Positions 45,201 to 51,487 of a stretch of DNA of 64,000 nt are shown here, piece after piece. The first letter of the stretch is position 1. Each line of letters opens with the position of its first letter. The stretch is from positions 202,837,641 through 202,901,640 of the forward strand of contig CM061139.1 in NCBI GenBank assembly GCA_030789695.1, read 5' to 3'. The position numbers and the translations under genes are program-made. Below the pieces are notes generated by a model. The model searched no databases. It saw only the letters and a program-made list of their open reading frames with translations, and had not been told where the DNA came from. Origin of the DNA: Scilla litardierei. Lineage: Eukaryota; Streptophyta; Magnoliopsida; Asparagales; Asparagaceae.

Positions 45201-45755
45201 AACTTTGAAGTATCGGATGGGCTTGATACACTTGCCAACCTTGCAATACTTGGAGAAGTGGAAGCACTCCCTGCATCGTCGCAACAAACTACAAAGCATC
45301 CTCGCCATCGACCCGGATGCACTTGCATTGTCTGCATCCAGCCCCCCAGCGGGAAAGGCCCCAAGCATAAGCAGACATGCACTTGCAACGTTTGCCTGAC
45401 GGTAAAGCGACGCTTCCGTACCCTCATGCTACGGCGTGAGAAGCGGCAGTCAGAGAAAGAAGCGGGGACTGTTGCTGCACTCAAGAAGCAGCCACTTGAT
45501 CAGTCTCCAGATATTGTTTCAGGTGGCGACCCGCTTCTGGCAGGAGGCAAATGTATCAGTAGTTGTTCTTCCCCTCGAAGTCCTGTGGTGTATAACGAGG
45601 GCGAGGCTGACGATGATCCCGAGAAGAGGATAATGTTGCCATCACCTCTTAAGACGCAGATCGATTTAAACATCCAGCCAGAGCGGGAGGAGGAGCCATC
45701 CCCATTGGCAGATGCAGGCAGCACACCGATGCCTTTTGCTGATGATACAGCTTGA
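10014..45755 (+). CDS. VAL: VAL/HSI2-type B3-domain transcriptional repressor, 3' part of gene (7 exons)
   Basis: Joined exons 10014-10188, 10415-10491, 11204-11593, 23425-23474, 32404-32517, 40818-40882 and 45172-45755 give 484 codons plus stop, and every intron is GT-AG with matching phase. Domains in order: the C-terminal half of a B3 DNA-binding domain ([32 protein letters not shown]), a linker with a basic patch (KRKGS..SKSKRLR), a CW zinc finger ([14 protein letters not shown]), a cysteine-rich block ([16 protein letters not shown]) and an EAR-like DLNIQP motif. This order is diagnostic of VAL1/VAL2 (HSI2/HSL1) proteins. These bind RY elements, recruit Polycomb and histone deacetylase activity, and silence seed-maturation genes and FLC in the nucleus. 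The PHD-like N terminus and first half of B3 are not in the window. The stop follows the DLN motif by about 30 residues, so the C terminus is shorter than in Arabidopsis VAL1 as I recall it. Whether it is VAL1- or VAL2-like cannot be settled. Confidence 0.93.
10415..10491 (+). CDS. VAL: VAL gene exon: end of B3 domain
   Basis: Reads [20 protein letters not shown] followed by NVSSEP, the B3 C terminus typical of VAL proteins. It enters in phase 1 (G|TA) and leaves in phase 0. Splice sites are ACAG at 10411-10414 and GT at 10492-10493. Confidence 0.92.
11204..11593 (+). CDS. VAL: VAL gene exon: linker with basic patch
   Basis: A 130-codon exon in phase 0, from [11 protein letters not shown] to EGHEIEEYE. 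It contains a lysine/arginine-rich nuclear-localisation-like stretch ([18 protein letters not shown]) and the VAL-family segment [16 protein letters not shown]. The donor GT is at 11594-11595. The following intron is 11.8 kb long and holds a solo LTR and a complete LTR retrotransposon. Confidence 0.92.
11918..12421 (+). mobile_element. Solo LTR, related to the LTRs of the 24.85-26.75 kb element
   Basis: Runs TGACGCGTTCTGCAATTTTGG to AAAATCCTATCA. It aligns along its length with the minus-strand LTR of the element at 24,850-26,752 (shared motifs CAGTTTATTA, TTGGAGAG, CCCCCTCTCGAAT, GATCCTCTCGAAAG). Flanks are CAAAA (11913-11917) and CAAAC (12422-12426), a 4/5 target duplication. No internal region, so it is most simply a recombination-derived solo LTR. 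Confidence 0.75.
12188..12227. repeat. (GA)n microsatellite inside the solo LTR
   Basis: About 20 uninterrupted GA units following a run of G. The related LTRs at 24.9 and 26.4 kb lack this expansion. Confidence 0.95.
12636..12736 (-). repeat. Fragment of a chromovirus LTR
   Basis: Contains TGATAGATCCGAAGG followed by AGGGGCAACCACCCTCCCAAG and ACGCC, which match the two LTR families at 0.9-9.4 kb. Only about 100 bp are preserved, so the source copy is truncated or deleted. Confidence 0.6.
13793..14083. repeat. Tandem duplication, unit about 145 bp
   Basis: AACTTGGTTTCAATCTCACT at 13793 recurs as AACTTGGTTTTAATCTCACT at 13938, followed by near-identical sequence through GGATTAATTTTTTGT and GCAGGTAGA. 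Confidence 0.88.
14787..15188 (+). repeat. 5' LTR of the second chromovirus
   Basis: 402 bp, TGATGCGGACGCACC to AATCGTATCA. Differs from the 3' copy at roughly fifteen positions by eye, suggesting a moderately old insertion. Confidence 0.94.
15215..17180 (+). pseudogene. gag of the second chromovirus, split over three frames
   Basis: Starts [20 protein letters not shown] at 15215 and breaks near 15,550. The disordered Pro/Gly-rich middle continues in a second frame, changes again across a 215-bp tandem duplication, and the capsid core ([39 protein letters not shown]) resumes from 16475 in the first frame. The zinc knuckle [14 protein letters not shown] is near 17,130-17,171. The duplication length is not a multiple of three and itself explains one frame change. 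Confidence 0.87.
15821..16250. repeat. 215-bp tandem duplication in gag
   Basis: Copy 1 is 15821-16035 and copy 2 is 16036-16250, both starting AGCAGGCGGCACCCCCAGCC. They differ at only a few positions (for example AGCCC/AGTCG, GACG/GGCG, CTCG/CTTG). It is GC-rich and lies in the low-complexity part of gag. Confidence 0.95.
17271..21133 (+). pseudogene. pol of the second chromovirus, with RT deletion and nested MITE
   Basis: The protease motif reads [12 protein letters not shown], with DNG in place of the family's DSG. RT begins at about 17,910 ([16 protein letters not shown]). After KKNDGSWRF it jumps straight to [17 protein letters not shown] at about 18,090, losing around 90 residues found between these motifs in the sister copies. 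RT resumes after a MITE with [17 protein letters not shown]. RNase H is at 19239-19800 and integrase at 19820-20900 ([44 protein letters not shown]), with a frameshift near 20,118. The chromodomain ([15 protein letters not shown]) and [12 protein letters not shown] tail overlap the PPT. Confidence 0.92.
18138..18888. mobile_element. Non-autonomous hAT-like DNA transposon inside RT
   Basis: 8-bp target duplication ACAGCAGG at 18130-18137 and 18889-18896. Ends CAAGGTTTTAAA and, on the complement, CAAGGTTCTAAA form the terminal inverted repeats. GC-rich arms (GGCGTGAGGCG; GCCGCCTGGCG) surround an AT-rich centre with no transposase. An 8-bp duplication with short repeats starting CA fits the hAT superfamily. 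It interrupts the retrotransposon exactly between YSR and its continuation. Confidence 0.85.
21131..21532 (+). repeat. 3' LTR of the second chromovirus
   Basis: 402 bp, TGATGCAGACGCACC to GATCATATCA, preceded directly by the polypurine tract. Confidence 0.94.
21538..23424 (+). other. VAL intron, no feature recognised
   Basis: AT-rich intron sequence between the second chromovirus and the 50-bp microexon. No open frame with a recognisable domain, and no repeat structure clear enough to report. Confidence 0.5.
23425..23474 (+). CDS. VAL: VAL gene exon: 50-bp microexon before the CW domain
   Basis: Encodes [17 protein letters not shown], matching the VAL segment just before the CW finger. Flanked by ACAG (23421-23424) and GT (23475-23476), leaving in phase 2. 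It is isolated between introns of 11.8 and 8.9 kb and is easily missed by gene callers. Confidence 0.88.
23644..24484. mobile_element. Possible non-autonomous DNA element with GGACACG-rich ends
   Basis: The left end (GTACCCGTACCGGACACACG) and the complement of the right end (GGATACGGACATGGGACACGG) are imperfect inverted repeats bounding about 840 bp of AT-rich sequence. No target duplication could be fixed. Similar GGACACGG-type ends occur in plant MITEs, but the family is not assigned. Confidence 0.35.
24850..25273 (-). repeat. 3' LTR of the 1.9 kb element
   Basis: TAATAGGATTTTCTAGGGG to ATCGCTATCA. The first dinucleotide has changed from TG to TA. Matches 26331-26752 and, more distantly, the solo LTR at 11,918-12,421. 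Confidence 0.88.
25651..25990. repeat. 30-bp minisatellite, about 11 degenerate units
   Basis: GGGCCTGCAG-like decamers recur every 30 bp (25711, 25741, 25771, 25801, 25831, 25861, 25891, 25921, then 25941 and 25971). The spacing slips once by 10 bp. Many units contain a second CCTGCAGG or TTCCTG half, giving inverted-repeat cores. On the minus strand it reads as a decapeptide repeat (for example [20 protein letters not shown]). Confidence 0.9.
26331..26752 (-). repeat. 5' LTR of the 1.9 kb element
   Basis: TGATAAATTTTCTAGGG to AGATCTATCA, followed by TACTC. Confidence 0.9.
28756..28775. repeat. Poly-C tract (20 C)
   Basis: Uninterrupted run of 20 C, followed by GCGGG and an A-rich ACAAC repeat. 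Length could be affected by sequencing error. Confidence 0.9.
28860..30850 (-). pseudogene. Decayed coding-like region, origin unknown (retroelement-like)
   Basis: Several short minus-strand stretches look coding but are broken by stops. They are [20 protein letters not shown] near 30,800, [20 protein letters not shown] near 30,110-30,160, [20 protein letters not shown] near 29,220-29,280, and [20 protein letters not shown] near 29,050-29,110. Their order and Gly/Phe/Arg-rich composition suggest remnants of one long gene, perhaps a gag-like or LINE-associated protein. I do not recognise a family. Confidence 0.3.
29741..29840. repeat. Tandem duplication, unit 52 bp
   Basis: AGCACAAAGTCTAGGTTTAT at 29741 recurs at 29793 with the following CCTCATCAATCA and AACTCAGT. 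A third partial copy begins GCACAAAG. Confidence 0.85.
32404..32517 (+). CDS. VAL: VAL gene exon: CW-type zinc finger
   Basis: Encodes [18 protein letters not shown] through [11 protein letters not shown]. The CW domain binds methylated histone H3 lysine tails in family members. The first three zinc-ligand cysteines lie here and the fourth is in the next exon (RSSC). Acceptor CAG at 32401-32403, donor GT at 32518-32519. The Arg codon is split across the junction. Confidence 0.93.
32518..34268 (+). other. VAL intron, AT-rich, with degenerate TTCAAAATTT-type repeats
   Basis: No coding signal. From about 33,840 to 34,266 short motifs such as TTCAAAATTTAGTTCCC recur irregularly, forming a decayed minisatellite into which the third chromovirus inserted. 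Confidence 0.5.
34269..34620 (-). repeat. 3' LTR of the third chromovirus
   Basis: 352 bp, TGATACGAACTAGGGC to GATCGTATCA, next to the polypurine tract complement TTACTCCCCCC. Confidence 0.94.
34627..37871 (-). pseudogene. pol of the third chromovirus
   Basis: Protease motif [12 protein letters not shown] is near 37,820. RT spans 37352-36564 with intact [10 protein letters not shown] and a single in-frame stop between MKVEDV and KTAFRTHEG. RNase H spans 36538-36128 ([28 protein letters not shown]). Integrase spans about 35,896-35,150 ([18 protein letters not shown], where the second zinc Cys is Tyr). The chromodomain region ends [16 protein letters not shown] and [12 protein letters not shown]. 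This is the best-preserved RT in the window. Confidence 0.92.
38000..39690 (-). pseudogene. gag of the third chromovirus
   Basis: Starts [20 protein letters not shown] at 39690. A TGA follows NKAIE, and the coiled-coil region continues [23 protein letters not shown]-rich zone with repeated CCAGG/CCTGG lies at about 39,060-39,270. Capsid motifs ([38 protein letters not shown]) cover 38633-38331. The zinc knuckle [15 protein letters not shown] is near 38,040-38,085 with all ligands present. Stops and frameshifts separate the pieces. Confidence 0.85.
39715..40072 (-). repeat. 5' LTR of the third chromovirus
   Basis: 358 bp, TGATACGAACTGCGGC to GATCGTATCA. Differs from the partner mainly by small indels and a handful of substitutions. 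Confidence 0.94.
40818..40882 (+). CDS. VAL: VAL gene exon: end of CW finger
   Basis: A 65-bp exon reading [20 protein letters not shown] and then RA. It supplies the last CW cysteine. Acceptor TAG at 40815-40817 and donor GT at 40883-40884. It follows an 8.3 kb intron that contains a chromovirus insertion. Confidence 0.88.
42680..43160 (-). mobile_element. Possible relic of a copia-type LTR
   Basis: Contains ACGTGGTTCGAAATAAGTC and ATACGTCCACGG, resembling a motif common in plant Ty1/copia LTRs. A TATA-like CCTATATATAA lies on the minus strand near 43,105-43,120 next to GAGAGCCGTTAG. Ends and target duplication were not found. Confidence 0.3.
43949..45062 (+). mobile_element. Probable solo LTR, copia/Sirevirus type
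   Basis: Runs TGTTGGCTTAGTTAGCC to AGGAACACATCA with flanks TTATG (43944-43948) and TTATA (45063-45067), a 4/5 match. Inside are repeated TAGTCGACTAG palindromes (44,085-44,300) and a promoter-like CTATATAAGC near 44,361. The layout parallels the long LTR at 57,636-59,366, which also has TAGTCGGTC repeats ahead of its TATA box in LTR orientation. No internal coding region. Confidence 0.5.
45172..45755 (+). CDS. VAL: VAL gene terminal exon: Cys-rich block and EAR-like motif
   Basis: Begins [13 protein letters not shown] in phase 1 and ends at TGA 45753-45755. It holds [26 protein letters not shown] and [15 protein letters not shown], the conserved basic Cys-rich block of VAL proteins, and then [12 protein letters not shown], a DLN-type EAR repression motif. 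The tail after the EAR motif is short and ends FADDTA. A further small C-terminal exon from alternative splicing cannot be excluded. Confidence 0.92.
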
Positions 45756-46930
45756 AAAGTTGTGTTTTGATATGGAAACAGTCGGCAGTGTCGTGGGTAT
45801 GAAAAGAAGGGCCAACGGTGCCTTGTACAGATTTCATGCTCATGGAGGCGCGAAGGCTGCAAGGATCCATCAGCGCCCCAGCTTGCCCCAGCAGAGAAAT
45901 AGTAGAAACAATCGACGAATATGTTAAATGTCTCACACATCAAATATAGAAGATGCAGGAGGAAAGCGTAAAAAAAGTTACGTTTCTGTTGTGTAATTTT
46001 TCACAGGTATAGGCGAGGCTTATACGAATGCACAAGGTGTTCTTGTAGAAGGAAAAGAAGTTTTGTAACGAAAACCAGGGCAGATTACAAGTTGATTATT
46101 TATCGATAGTTTTATTTTTAAATTTCATGTTCTTGTTGCAAATCTTGCCTTGTCACTGTTACAGAAACGATTTTTTGCCCGTATCTTTGAACAAACACTC
46201 GTCTAATAATTCTTCTGCTGCTAATTTTGTTTCAACAGAGATTTCCAACCGGAACATGACTTCGATGTATGAGATGAGATGAGTAGAGAAACAATTATCT
46301 TCTGAATGAAAGCTTTGATGCACGGGAAGCACCTAGCATGCAACCTACGTACTATTGCGAACAGTTTCATTGTGGCAGGCTTTAGGGACTCGTTCATGAG
46401 ATTAGCGTGGGAAGTAGATCAACCTCAGAGACCTCTGCTGCCGGCAGTCTCTTTGCTTCTACCATTTGGCAAAATATTTATGGCACAAGCAGCCGAACTG
46501 TCCGCTACTTGCCGGCGAGCAGGAAATAAGTTCGGCTTCTCTTCTATTGGCCCTACTTCGTCTCACGAAGCAGTATCAGACTCCGTCAATTTTCAGCTTT
46601 GGTGGGATACGTATCCAAAACGATTCTTGTTGAATACATTTGTGTACTCGTATTCATGCAACCTAGCTTCTCGTCTTTACATATGGATTACTAAATATTA
46701 AATACGGACGGGACACACAGTAGATGTTTAGTGTGGATATTGTAAAATCAGACCCGAAACGGACTGGTTTGTTGTTGAGAAAGGCACATCTGTCTGTCAA
46801 CTGTAAAAACGACCCAATTCTGCCGGCTAACTAATTGTCTCGCTGTCTGGCGCCATCTATAAGCTTTTGAATCGCCTTTCACCATTTCCCCTCTCTCGTC
46901 TTCTCCGTTCTGGCTACTGCATTTTGCCTA
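45756..46930 (+). other. VAL 3' flank and intergenic spacer to the QWRF gene
   Basis: 1,175 bp between the VAL stop codon and the next start codon. It must hold the VAL 3' UTR and terminator and the QWRF promoter. The AT-rich part at about 46,100-46,250 is a plausible 3' end. Open frames here (for example 46,306-46,701) show no recognisable domain. Confidence 0.6.
46857..46863 (+). promoter_or_regulatory. Likely TATA box of the QWRF gene
   Basis: CTATAAG lies about 70 bp upstream of the start codon at 46,931 and is followed by a pyrimidine-rich leader (CCCCTCTCTCGTCTTCTCC at 46,889-46,907). Spacing would place transcription start near 46,890 and give a 5' UTR of about 40 bp. Inferred from sequence only. 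Confidence 0.5.
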
Positions 46931-47998
46931 ATGGACCCCAGACTCTTGCGCACCAAACTCATCCCCCGGGATCCGTCGACGGCCCCCCGCTCCAGCCCCT
47001 CCTCTCCGCTCGTGGACCCGTCCGCAGCGGCCGCCCGCCTCGGCCTCTCTCCTCTTCGCGGCCGCAAATCCTTCACGTCGGAATCTTTCCGTAAACCACG
47101 TCAATCCAATGAGGACAGCCTCCTGCGTGGCCGATGGCCTTCTTCTTCTTCAAAGAAACCAAGCAGTACGCTTGCCGATCACCTGGGCAACGAGAGCCCT
47201 TCTGGATTCTCGGACCGAAGAGGCAGCGCCGCCGACGGGTCGACGTCCTTGTCCGCGGCCGGACCGCAGCTCCTCACACGCACGCGCAGCTGCTCAGAGA
47301 GGAAGGAAGAAGAGGAACAAGGCGGGAAGATATCTAAAGAAAACCGCCCATTCGGCAGCTCAATGCGATACATTGGCAAACTCAAGTTCCCCAAATCGTC
47401 ATCCAAGCCCGACTCGATACAGCCTGGTCGGATGTCGGTCGACGAAAGTGCTCTCGCAAACCGGAGGAAAATGACTGATTCAGCCGTCGACTTCCCCAGC
47501 TGGGAGTCCGACAGGAGTGATAGTACCAAGGGGCTGAGTCCTAAGATCCCTCGCTCTAGGAATAAAGATTCATGCCCACCGTCAGTTGACATGACTCCGT
47601 CCACCAAGCGGTCGGCAGCAATTCGGAGGGCTGGTTCTTTGACTGGCATGACCGCCTGGGCACTTTCCCCTGCACGAAGGTCCAATTCTCCACCTCTGCC
47701 ACCTCCGCCAACTGGGGCGGCGGCCGATGGGGGAGGGACGCCGTCGAGGTCCTTTTCAAGCCTCCGGCCCGCCAGCCCCGAGAAGAGCAAGAAAGCGGGG
47801 AACATTATCAGTATCGGGTTGGATCTGTTTAGAAGGAAATCGGGTTCTGCATCTAATAAGACGAGGCCTTCATCTCCCGTGCTGGTGATGGGCGATGTTG
47901 GGCACCGGCTCAGGATGTTGCACAATTGTTTGATTCAGTGGAGGTTTGTCAATGCAAGAACCAGCAGCGTACATCAGACCAGAACAAGCATCTCCGAG
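46931..47998 (+). CDS. QWRF gene exon 1 (N-terminal disordered region plus QWRF motif)
   Basis: 356 codons from MDPRLLRTKLIP to TRTSISE. Donor GT at 47999-48000. The exon is markedly GC-richer than its surroundings, as expected for a genuine coding exon here. The QWRF signature sits near its 3' end. Confidence 0.92.
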
Positions 47999-49007
47999 GT
48001 ATTTTATTTTAAGCTCTCGGTATTCTCAATCGCATGATCGTCGAACAAATCACCTTTACTTTTACGATGTTTTCTGGTGTAGAATAAGCTTGTGTACGCC
48101 TGGGCTGAGATAGCAAAGCTGCAGGCCTCGGTTATGCAAAAGAGGGTGCAGGTTCAGAGAGAGAAGTTGAACCTGAAACTCAATAGTCTGTTATCTTGGC
48201 AGGTCAGTTTGGCATAAACTGAACAACATTTTGTGACCACATTGATATGAAATCGGATCATTTAGCTATTTATGAGAGTGATGACCTGCAATAAAATGTT
48301 TTCACGTAACAAGCAGATGAGATCCTTGGAAGGATGGGGAGATGCAGAGAGACATCACACATCAGCTCTTTCTACCACCCAGAATTGCTTGCAAGCAGCT
48401 GTGTGCAGGCTTCCCCTCGTCGACCGAGCAAAGGTAACCACCATTACTTAAACTCATTGTCACTATAGGCCTGCATAGCGTAACAATTTCAAAATTCTAA
48501 GCTGTAAATTTCATTACGCAGGCAGACCCTCAGCTTCTATCCATCAGATTTCGACAAGCAACAAATCTGACTGCAACAATCAAGGCTACGATAGTCTCGT
48601 TTGCTTCTGCAGTAAGATTCTTCCATCATCATCTGAAGTTCATGCTGCTTCGATAAAACATTGCAAAGCTTGATGCACGATGCGTAATTGATCATCCAGA
48701 TTATGTTTATGGCAGGCACAAAATGCGGTCCCGTTACTTGCAGAGCTAGCGCAGGTAGTGGCCGAGGAAAGAAGCATGCTAGAAGAGTGTGTTGAGATGC
48801 TGAGACATGTTTCTTCCCTGCAGGTATCAGTATAAGTATAATTACGACGGCCATAATGCCCATATCCGATGAAATGCTCAATATTCTCAAAATGTTTATT
48901 ATCATGATTCATCTGTGCAGGTTCAAGAGGAAAGCTTGAGGTGCCATCTGGTTCAGCTGAAATCATCACATCAGCAGAGCAGCTTCTCGACGATGGAAAT
49001 TTTGTAA
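46931..49007 (+). CDS. QWRF-domain protein (augmin subunit 8-like microtubule-associated family), 6 exons
   Basis: Exons 46931-47998, 48083-48202, 48317-48433, 48522-48611, 48716-48823 and 48921-49007 join in phase 0 to give a 529-aa protein. Residues 1-300 are basic, Ser/Pro-rich and disordered (LRGRKSF, LTRTRSCSERK), as in the microtubule-binding halves of this family. The signature LRMLHNCLIQWRFVNAR is at about residues 325-341. The remaining exons encode the helical DUF566/QWRF region (VYAWAEIAKLQASV, VPLLAELAQVVAEERSML). Plant QWRF proteins such as EDE1, AUG8 and SCO3 bind microtubules, and AUG8/EDE1 act with augmin in spindle and phragmoplast organisation. The protein is somewhat shorter than the roughly 590-660 aa I recall for several Arabidopsis members. 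The first ATG after the TATA-like box is taken as the start. Which QWRF paralogue it is cannot be decided here. Confidence 0.92.
48083..48202 (+). CDS. QWRF gene exon 2
   Basis: 40 codons, NKLVYAWAEIAKLQASV to KLNSLLSWQ, bounded by TAG at 48080-48082 and GT at 48203-48204. Family-conserved helical region. Confidence 0.9.
48317..48433 (+). CDS. QWRF gene exon 3
   Basis: 39 codons, MRSLEGWGDAERHHTSAL to LPLVDRAK, bounded by CAG and GT. MxxLExWxxxExxHxxAL is typical of this family. Confidence 0.9.
48522..48611 (+). CDS. QWRF gene exon 4
   Basis: 30 codons, ADPQLLSIRFRQATNLTAT to VSFASA, bounded by GCAG and GT. Confidence 0.9.
48716..48823 (+). CDS. QWRF gene exon 5
   Basis: 36 codons, AQNAVPLLAELAQVVAEE to LRHVSSLQ, bounded by GGCAG and GT. 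Confidence 0.9.
48921..49007 (+). CDS. QWRF gene exon 6 (terminal)
   Basis: 28 codons plus TAA, VQEESLRCHLVQLKSS to STMEIL. Acceptor GCAG at 48917-48920. Confidence 0.9.
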   Translation, partial: VQEESLRCHLVQLKSSHQQSSFSTMEIL

Positions 49008-49456
49008 GGACAAAGTAGGCAACAACATCGAAAACCCTGATGATTCACTGGCACTGCAAGAACACAAGGCCAAACTCATAGGACACCATGCATACAATCA
49101 ACAAGAGAAGAATATGCTTGTTTGATCAAATTCGCCGTGTGCATATAAATATAGCAGGAAATTTTGTTAATTCAGTAAGAAGGCAAAATACTATTATATC
49201 AATGTGCAAACGTATCATTTGCGAGCTATGTACTAATTCTTGTTCTGAAAAGAGTTGTTATTTGGAGAATATTATGTATGAAATATCATATGATTTTGCC
49301 TTTTAAGGCTTAATTTAGGGACACATAAGAGAGAAATGACATGTAACGTTGGGACCTGCAAGATATGTTTAACGAAGCATATGATCTATTAGTGCAACAC
49401 TAGACTTACAGGAGCTTGCACCTAATATGACCATGAAACTTGGCCACATATAAAGA
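49008..49456. other. 3' flank of the QWRF gene
   Basis: AT-rich sequence after the QWRF stop codon, which should include its 3' UTR. No further feature seen. Confidence 0.5.
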
Positions 49457-49874
49457 GGGCTAAATATCACAGAACTGTTAAAAACTTTTATCGAATATTT
49501 ATAAACTATAATAAACTTTCTAAATTTTACAAAATTCTCCCTAAACAATCTTCCATCAGTAACAAAAATACCATTTTATTAAACAAGATTAAAAAACAGT
49601 TTTGCTCGTGTTTTATTTTTTTAATTTTTATCTTTACGACTGACTCGACATTCTTAGAAGGGGTTTTCTGTTTTTATTTTGTAAATTTTTTGTGGGGCAC
49701 ATGAGTCTGTCTCATGCATCAAGTGTAAAAATGTCATTTAAATAGCATGATTAAATATGTTAAGGTGTTTAGGGGGAGCTAGTAAGTTTAAAAGGCTTTA
49801 GAAGAATTTAGAAAATTCTTGGTTATCTAGAAATAATCGAGTAAAGTTTTTGATAGTCTAAATGAATTTAGCCC
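49457..49874. mobile_element. MITE with long imperfect terminal inverted repeats
   Basis: GGGCTAAATATCACAGAACT at the left and, on the complement of the right end, GGGCTAAATTCATTTAGACT begin arms that stay similar for about 60 bp (shared AAAAACTTT, TCGA, TATTT). Flanks ATATAAAGA and GTATAAAAA suggest a degenerate 8-9 bp target duplication. No coding capacity. Superfamily uncertain (Mutator or hAT). Confidence 0.6.
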
Positions 49875-50031
49875 GTATAAAAAAAGAACGGAGACATTAT
49901 GTAATTGCTTATGGGGTATAAATATTGGCATGTATGTGAAACTTAAGATAAAATATGGCAGAGATGTCTCCTTCAAAGATGAAATATCAGCATATGTGGG
50001 CAAATCAGCATGTTGAAGGGGTTATATGAAT

Positions 50032-50317
50032 GATGGTGTCAAAATGGCCCGGCCGGGCCCATCGAAAATCCGGGCCGGCCCGGCCCGGCCCGGCCGGGGA
50101 GAACCTCGGGCCGGGCCGGCCCGGCTCCCCCACCCCCTAAAATAAGCCTCTCTGAGGCATATTTTAAAAAAAAACCCGGGCCGGCCCGTGGGCTGGGTAC
50201 CCCAGCCCAGCCCGGCCTGGGGGCCGGGCCCGGGCCAGAGCCCGGCCCGGGTACGGGCCACCGGGCCCGGGCCGGGCCGGCGGGCCGGCATGCCCCCCGG
50301 GCCGTTTTAACGCCATG
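50032..50317. mobile_element. GC-rich hAT-like MITE (GGCCCGG repeats)
   Basis: Perfect 8-bp target duplication ATATGAAT at 50024-50031 and 50318-50325. The ends GATGGTGTCAAAATGGCCCGG and, on the complement, CATGGCGTTAAAACGGCCCGG match except for C/T transitions and the first base. The body is almost entirely GGCCCGG/CCGGGCC palindromes around a short AT-rich core (50,141-50,174), in strong contrast to its AT-rich surroundings. Confidence 0.85.
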
Positions 50318-50614
50318 ATATGAATCTTAATTAAAGTTTTTATGGAACACTGTGCAAACATCCCTATCTTAAAGAGCTAAAACGTAAACACTACGTGGAA
50401 GTTGCTACACACACCCAGACCTTAATGCTTTTCACGCTGACCACTTATTTACAAGTTTGCCATTAAAAATTTTGAAAAGAGCCGGCATCATCAAAACAGT
50501 AACTAATAAACACATATCTATAAAGTCATGGCGGTTCATCAATTACAGTAAATTCCATTAAATATTTCCCACGAAGCGCTTTAAAAAACCTTTTGAAATT
50601 GAAATAGTGGTATT

Positions 50615-50735
50615 CACACAAAACATACCATAACGTTTGGGGTATCTTTCATCTTAATACCATGAACGTTTAAGCTGTAAATATTTAAACACTAACATTA
50701 GTAGGCAGGTTAAACGCGATACCTTTTTTCATTTG
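50615..50735. repeat. Possible terminal inverted repeat of a Mutator-like element
   Basis: ACCATAACGTTTGGGGTATC followed by TTAATACCATGAACGTTTA resembles the AACGTT-rich terminal repeats of plant MULEs. It lies just outside a GRF zinc-finger pseudogene. The partner end would lie beyond the copia insertion at 57,636 and is not in the window, so this cannot be confirmed. Confidence 0.3.
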
Positions 50736-50967
50736 CCGTCTATTTGAATAAAAACGTGACCTCACATGAAGGGGGTCACACGCGAAGGGAAGTGTACAAT
50801 TTTAACCCTCTTCTCCTTCATAAAGTGTGCCAACATGTTGCCTCTCTCCAATTTCCCATCAATTTCAATTTTTTTAGGGCTGAAGAACTAAACGGGCGGC
50901 AGGGTGAAGAGCTGAACAGGCGCGCGAGATCTCTTATTTACAAGTTTCTTTTGTTTGCTTAACTTCA

Positions 50968-51487
50968 GAAAATTGCATACTAATGTTATTTTTGTTTTCA
51001 TTAAATGAAAAAATAAGTATGGAGATAGCTCTACTAGTAGATCTCGCGCTAAAGATGATAGCGGTGGTGAATTGGAACCCGATAGAGATGATTTCAAGAT
51101 CTGCAATTGTAGTTTGCGGACAACAAGGAAGACTTCATAGACCCGATCAAACCCAGGAAGGAGATTTTGGCATTATAGTTCTCGGGAGAATAGATGCTCA
51201 TTCTTTCTATGGAAGGATCCCCGCACTCGGAATGATCAAGACTGGTGATGTTGCACTTAATGGATGAGAATGAGAGAAGAATCAGACTGGACAGTTCTTC
51301 CCCCGCATTGTCGGAGAGAAGGCTATTAGAGAGAGATAATCGATTGGAGAAGTCAATAGGGATGTTAGGGAGAAGCACTGTGAAAATTGAGAGCATTCTA
51401 ACTGAGCACAAATCCATTAAGTGGGGATTGTTCTCACTCATCGGGCTTATGTTTCTTATGATATTGTTGATTAATAACAAGATCTAG
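50968..51487 (+). pseudogene. GRF-type zinc finger / coiled-coil / transmembrane protein, decayed
   Basis: One frame (from about 51,016) reads KYGDSSTSRSRAKDDSGG, then ICNCSLRTTRKTS, a TAG stop, TRSNPGRRFWHYSSRENRC and SFFLWKDPRT. This is the GRF zinc-finger signature in which the Trp of TSWT has become a stop. After a TGA and a frame change, 51,245-51,487 encodes a coiled coil (SERRLLERDNRLEKSIG) and a C-terminal hydrophobic segment (WGLFSLIGLMFLMILLI) ending NNKI. This GRF, coil, membrane-anchor order is common among small plant proteins of unknown function. It faces tail-to-tail towards the Mutator-like gene. Confidence 0.65.

Noticed and set aside
45160..45484. Minus-strand frame opposite the last VAL exon
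   Set aside because: Antisense shadow of a GC-rich coding exon, with no domain of its own.
46306..46701. 131-codon frame between the VAL and QWRF genes
   Set aside because: No recognisable domain, lies in the probable QWRF upstream region, and has no splice or promoter support.
47179..47925. 248-codon minus-strand frame opposite QWRF exon 1
   Set aside because: Antisense of a GC-rich exon. The + strand frame carries the QWRF motif and proper splice junctions.
50022..50291. Open minus-strand frame rich in Pro, Gly, Ala and Arg
   Set aside because: It is a by-product of the GGCCCGG palindromic MITE, with boundaries set by the transposon and no domain.
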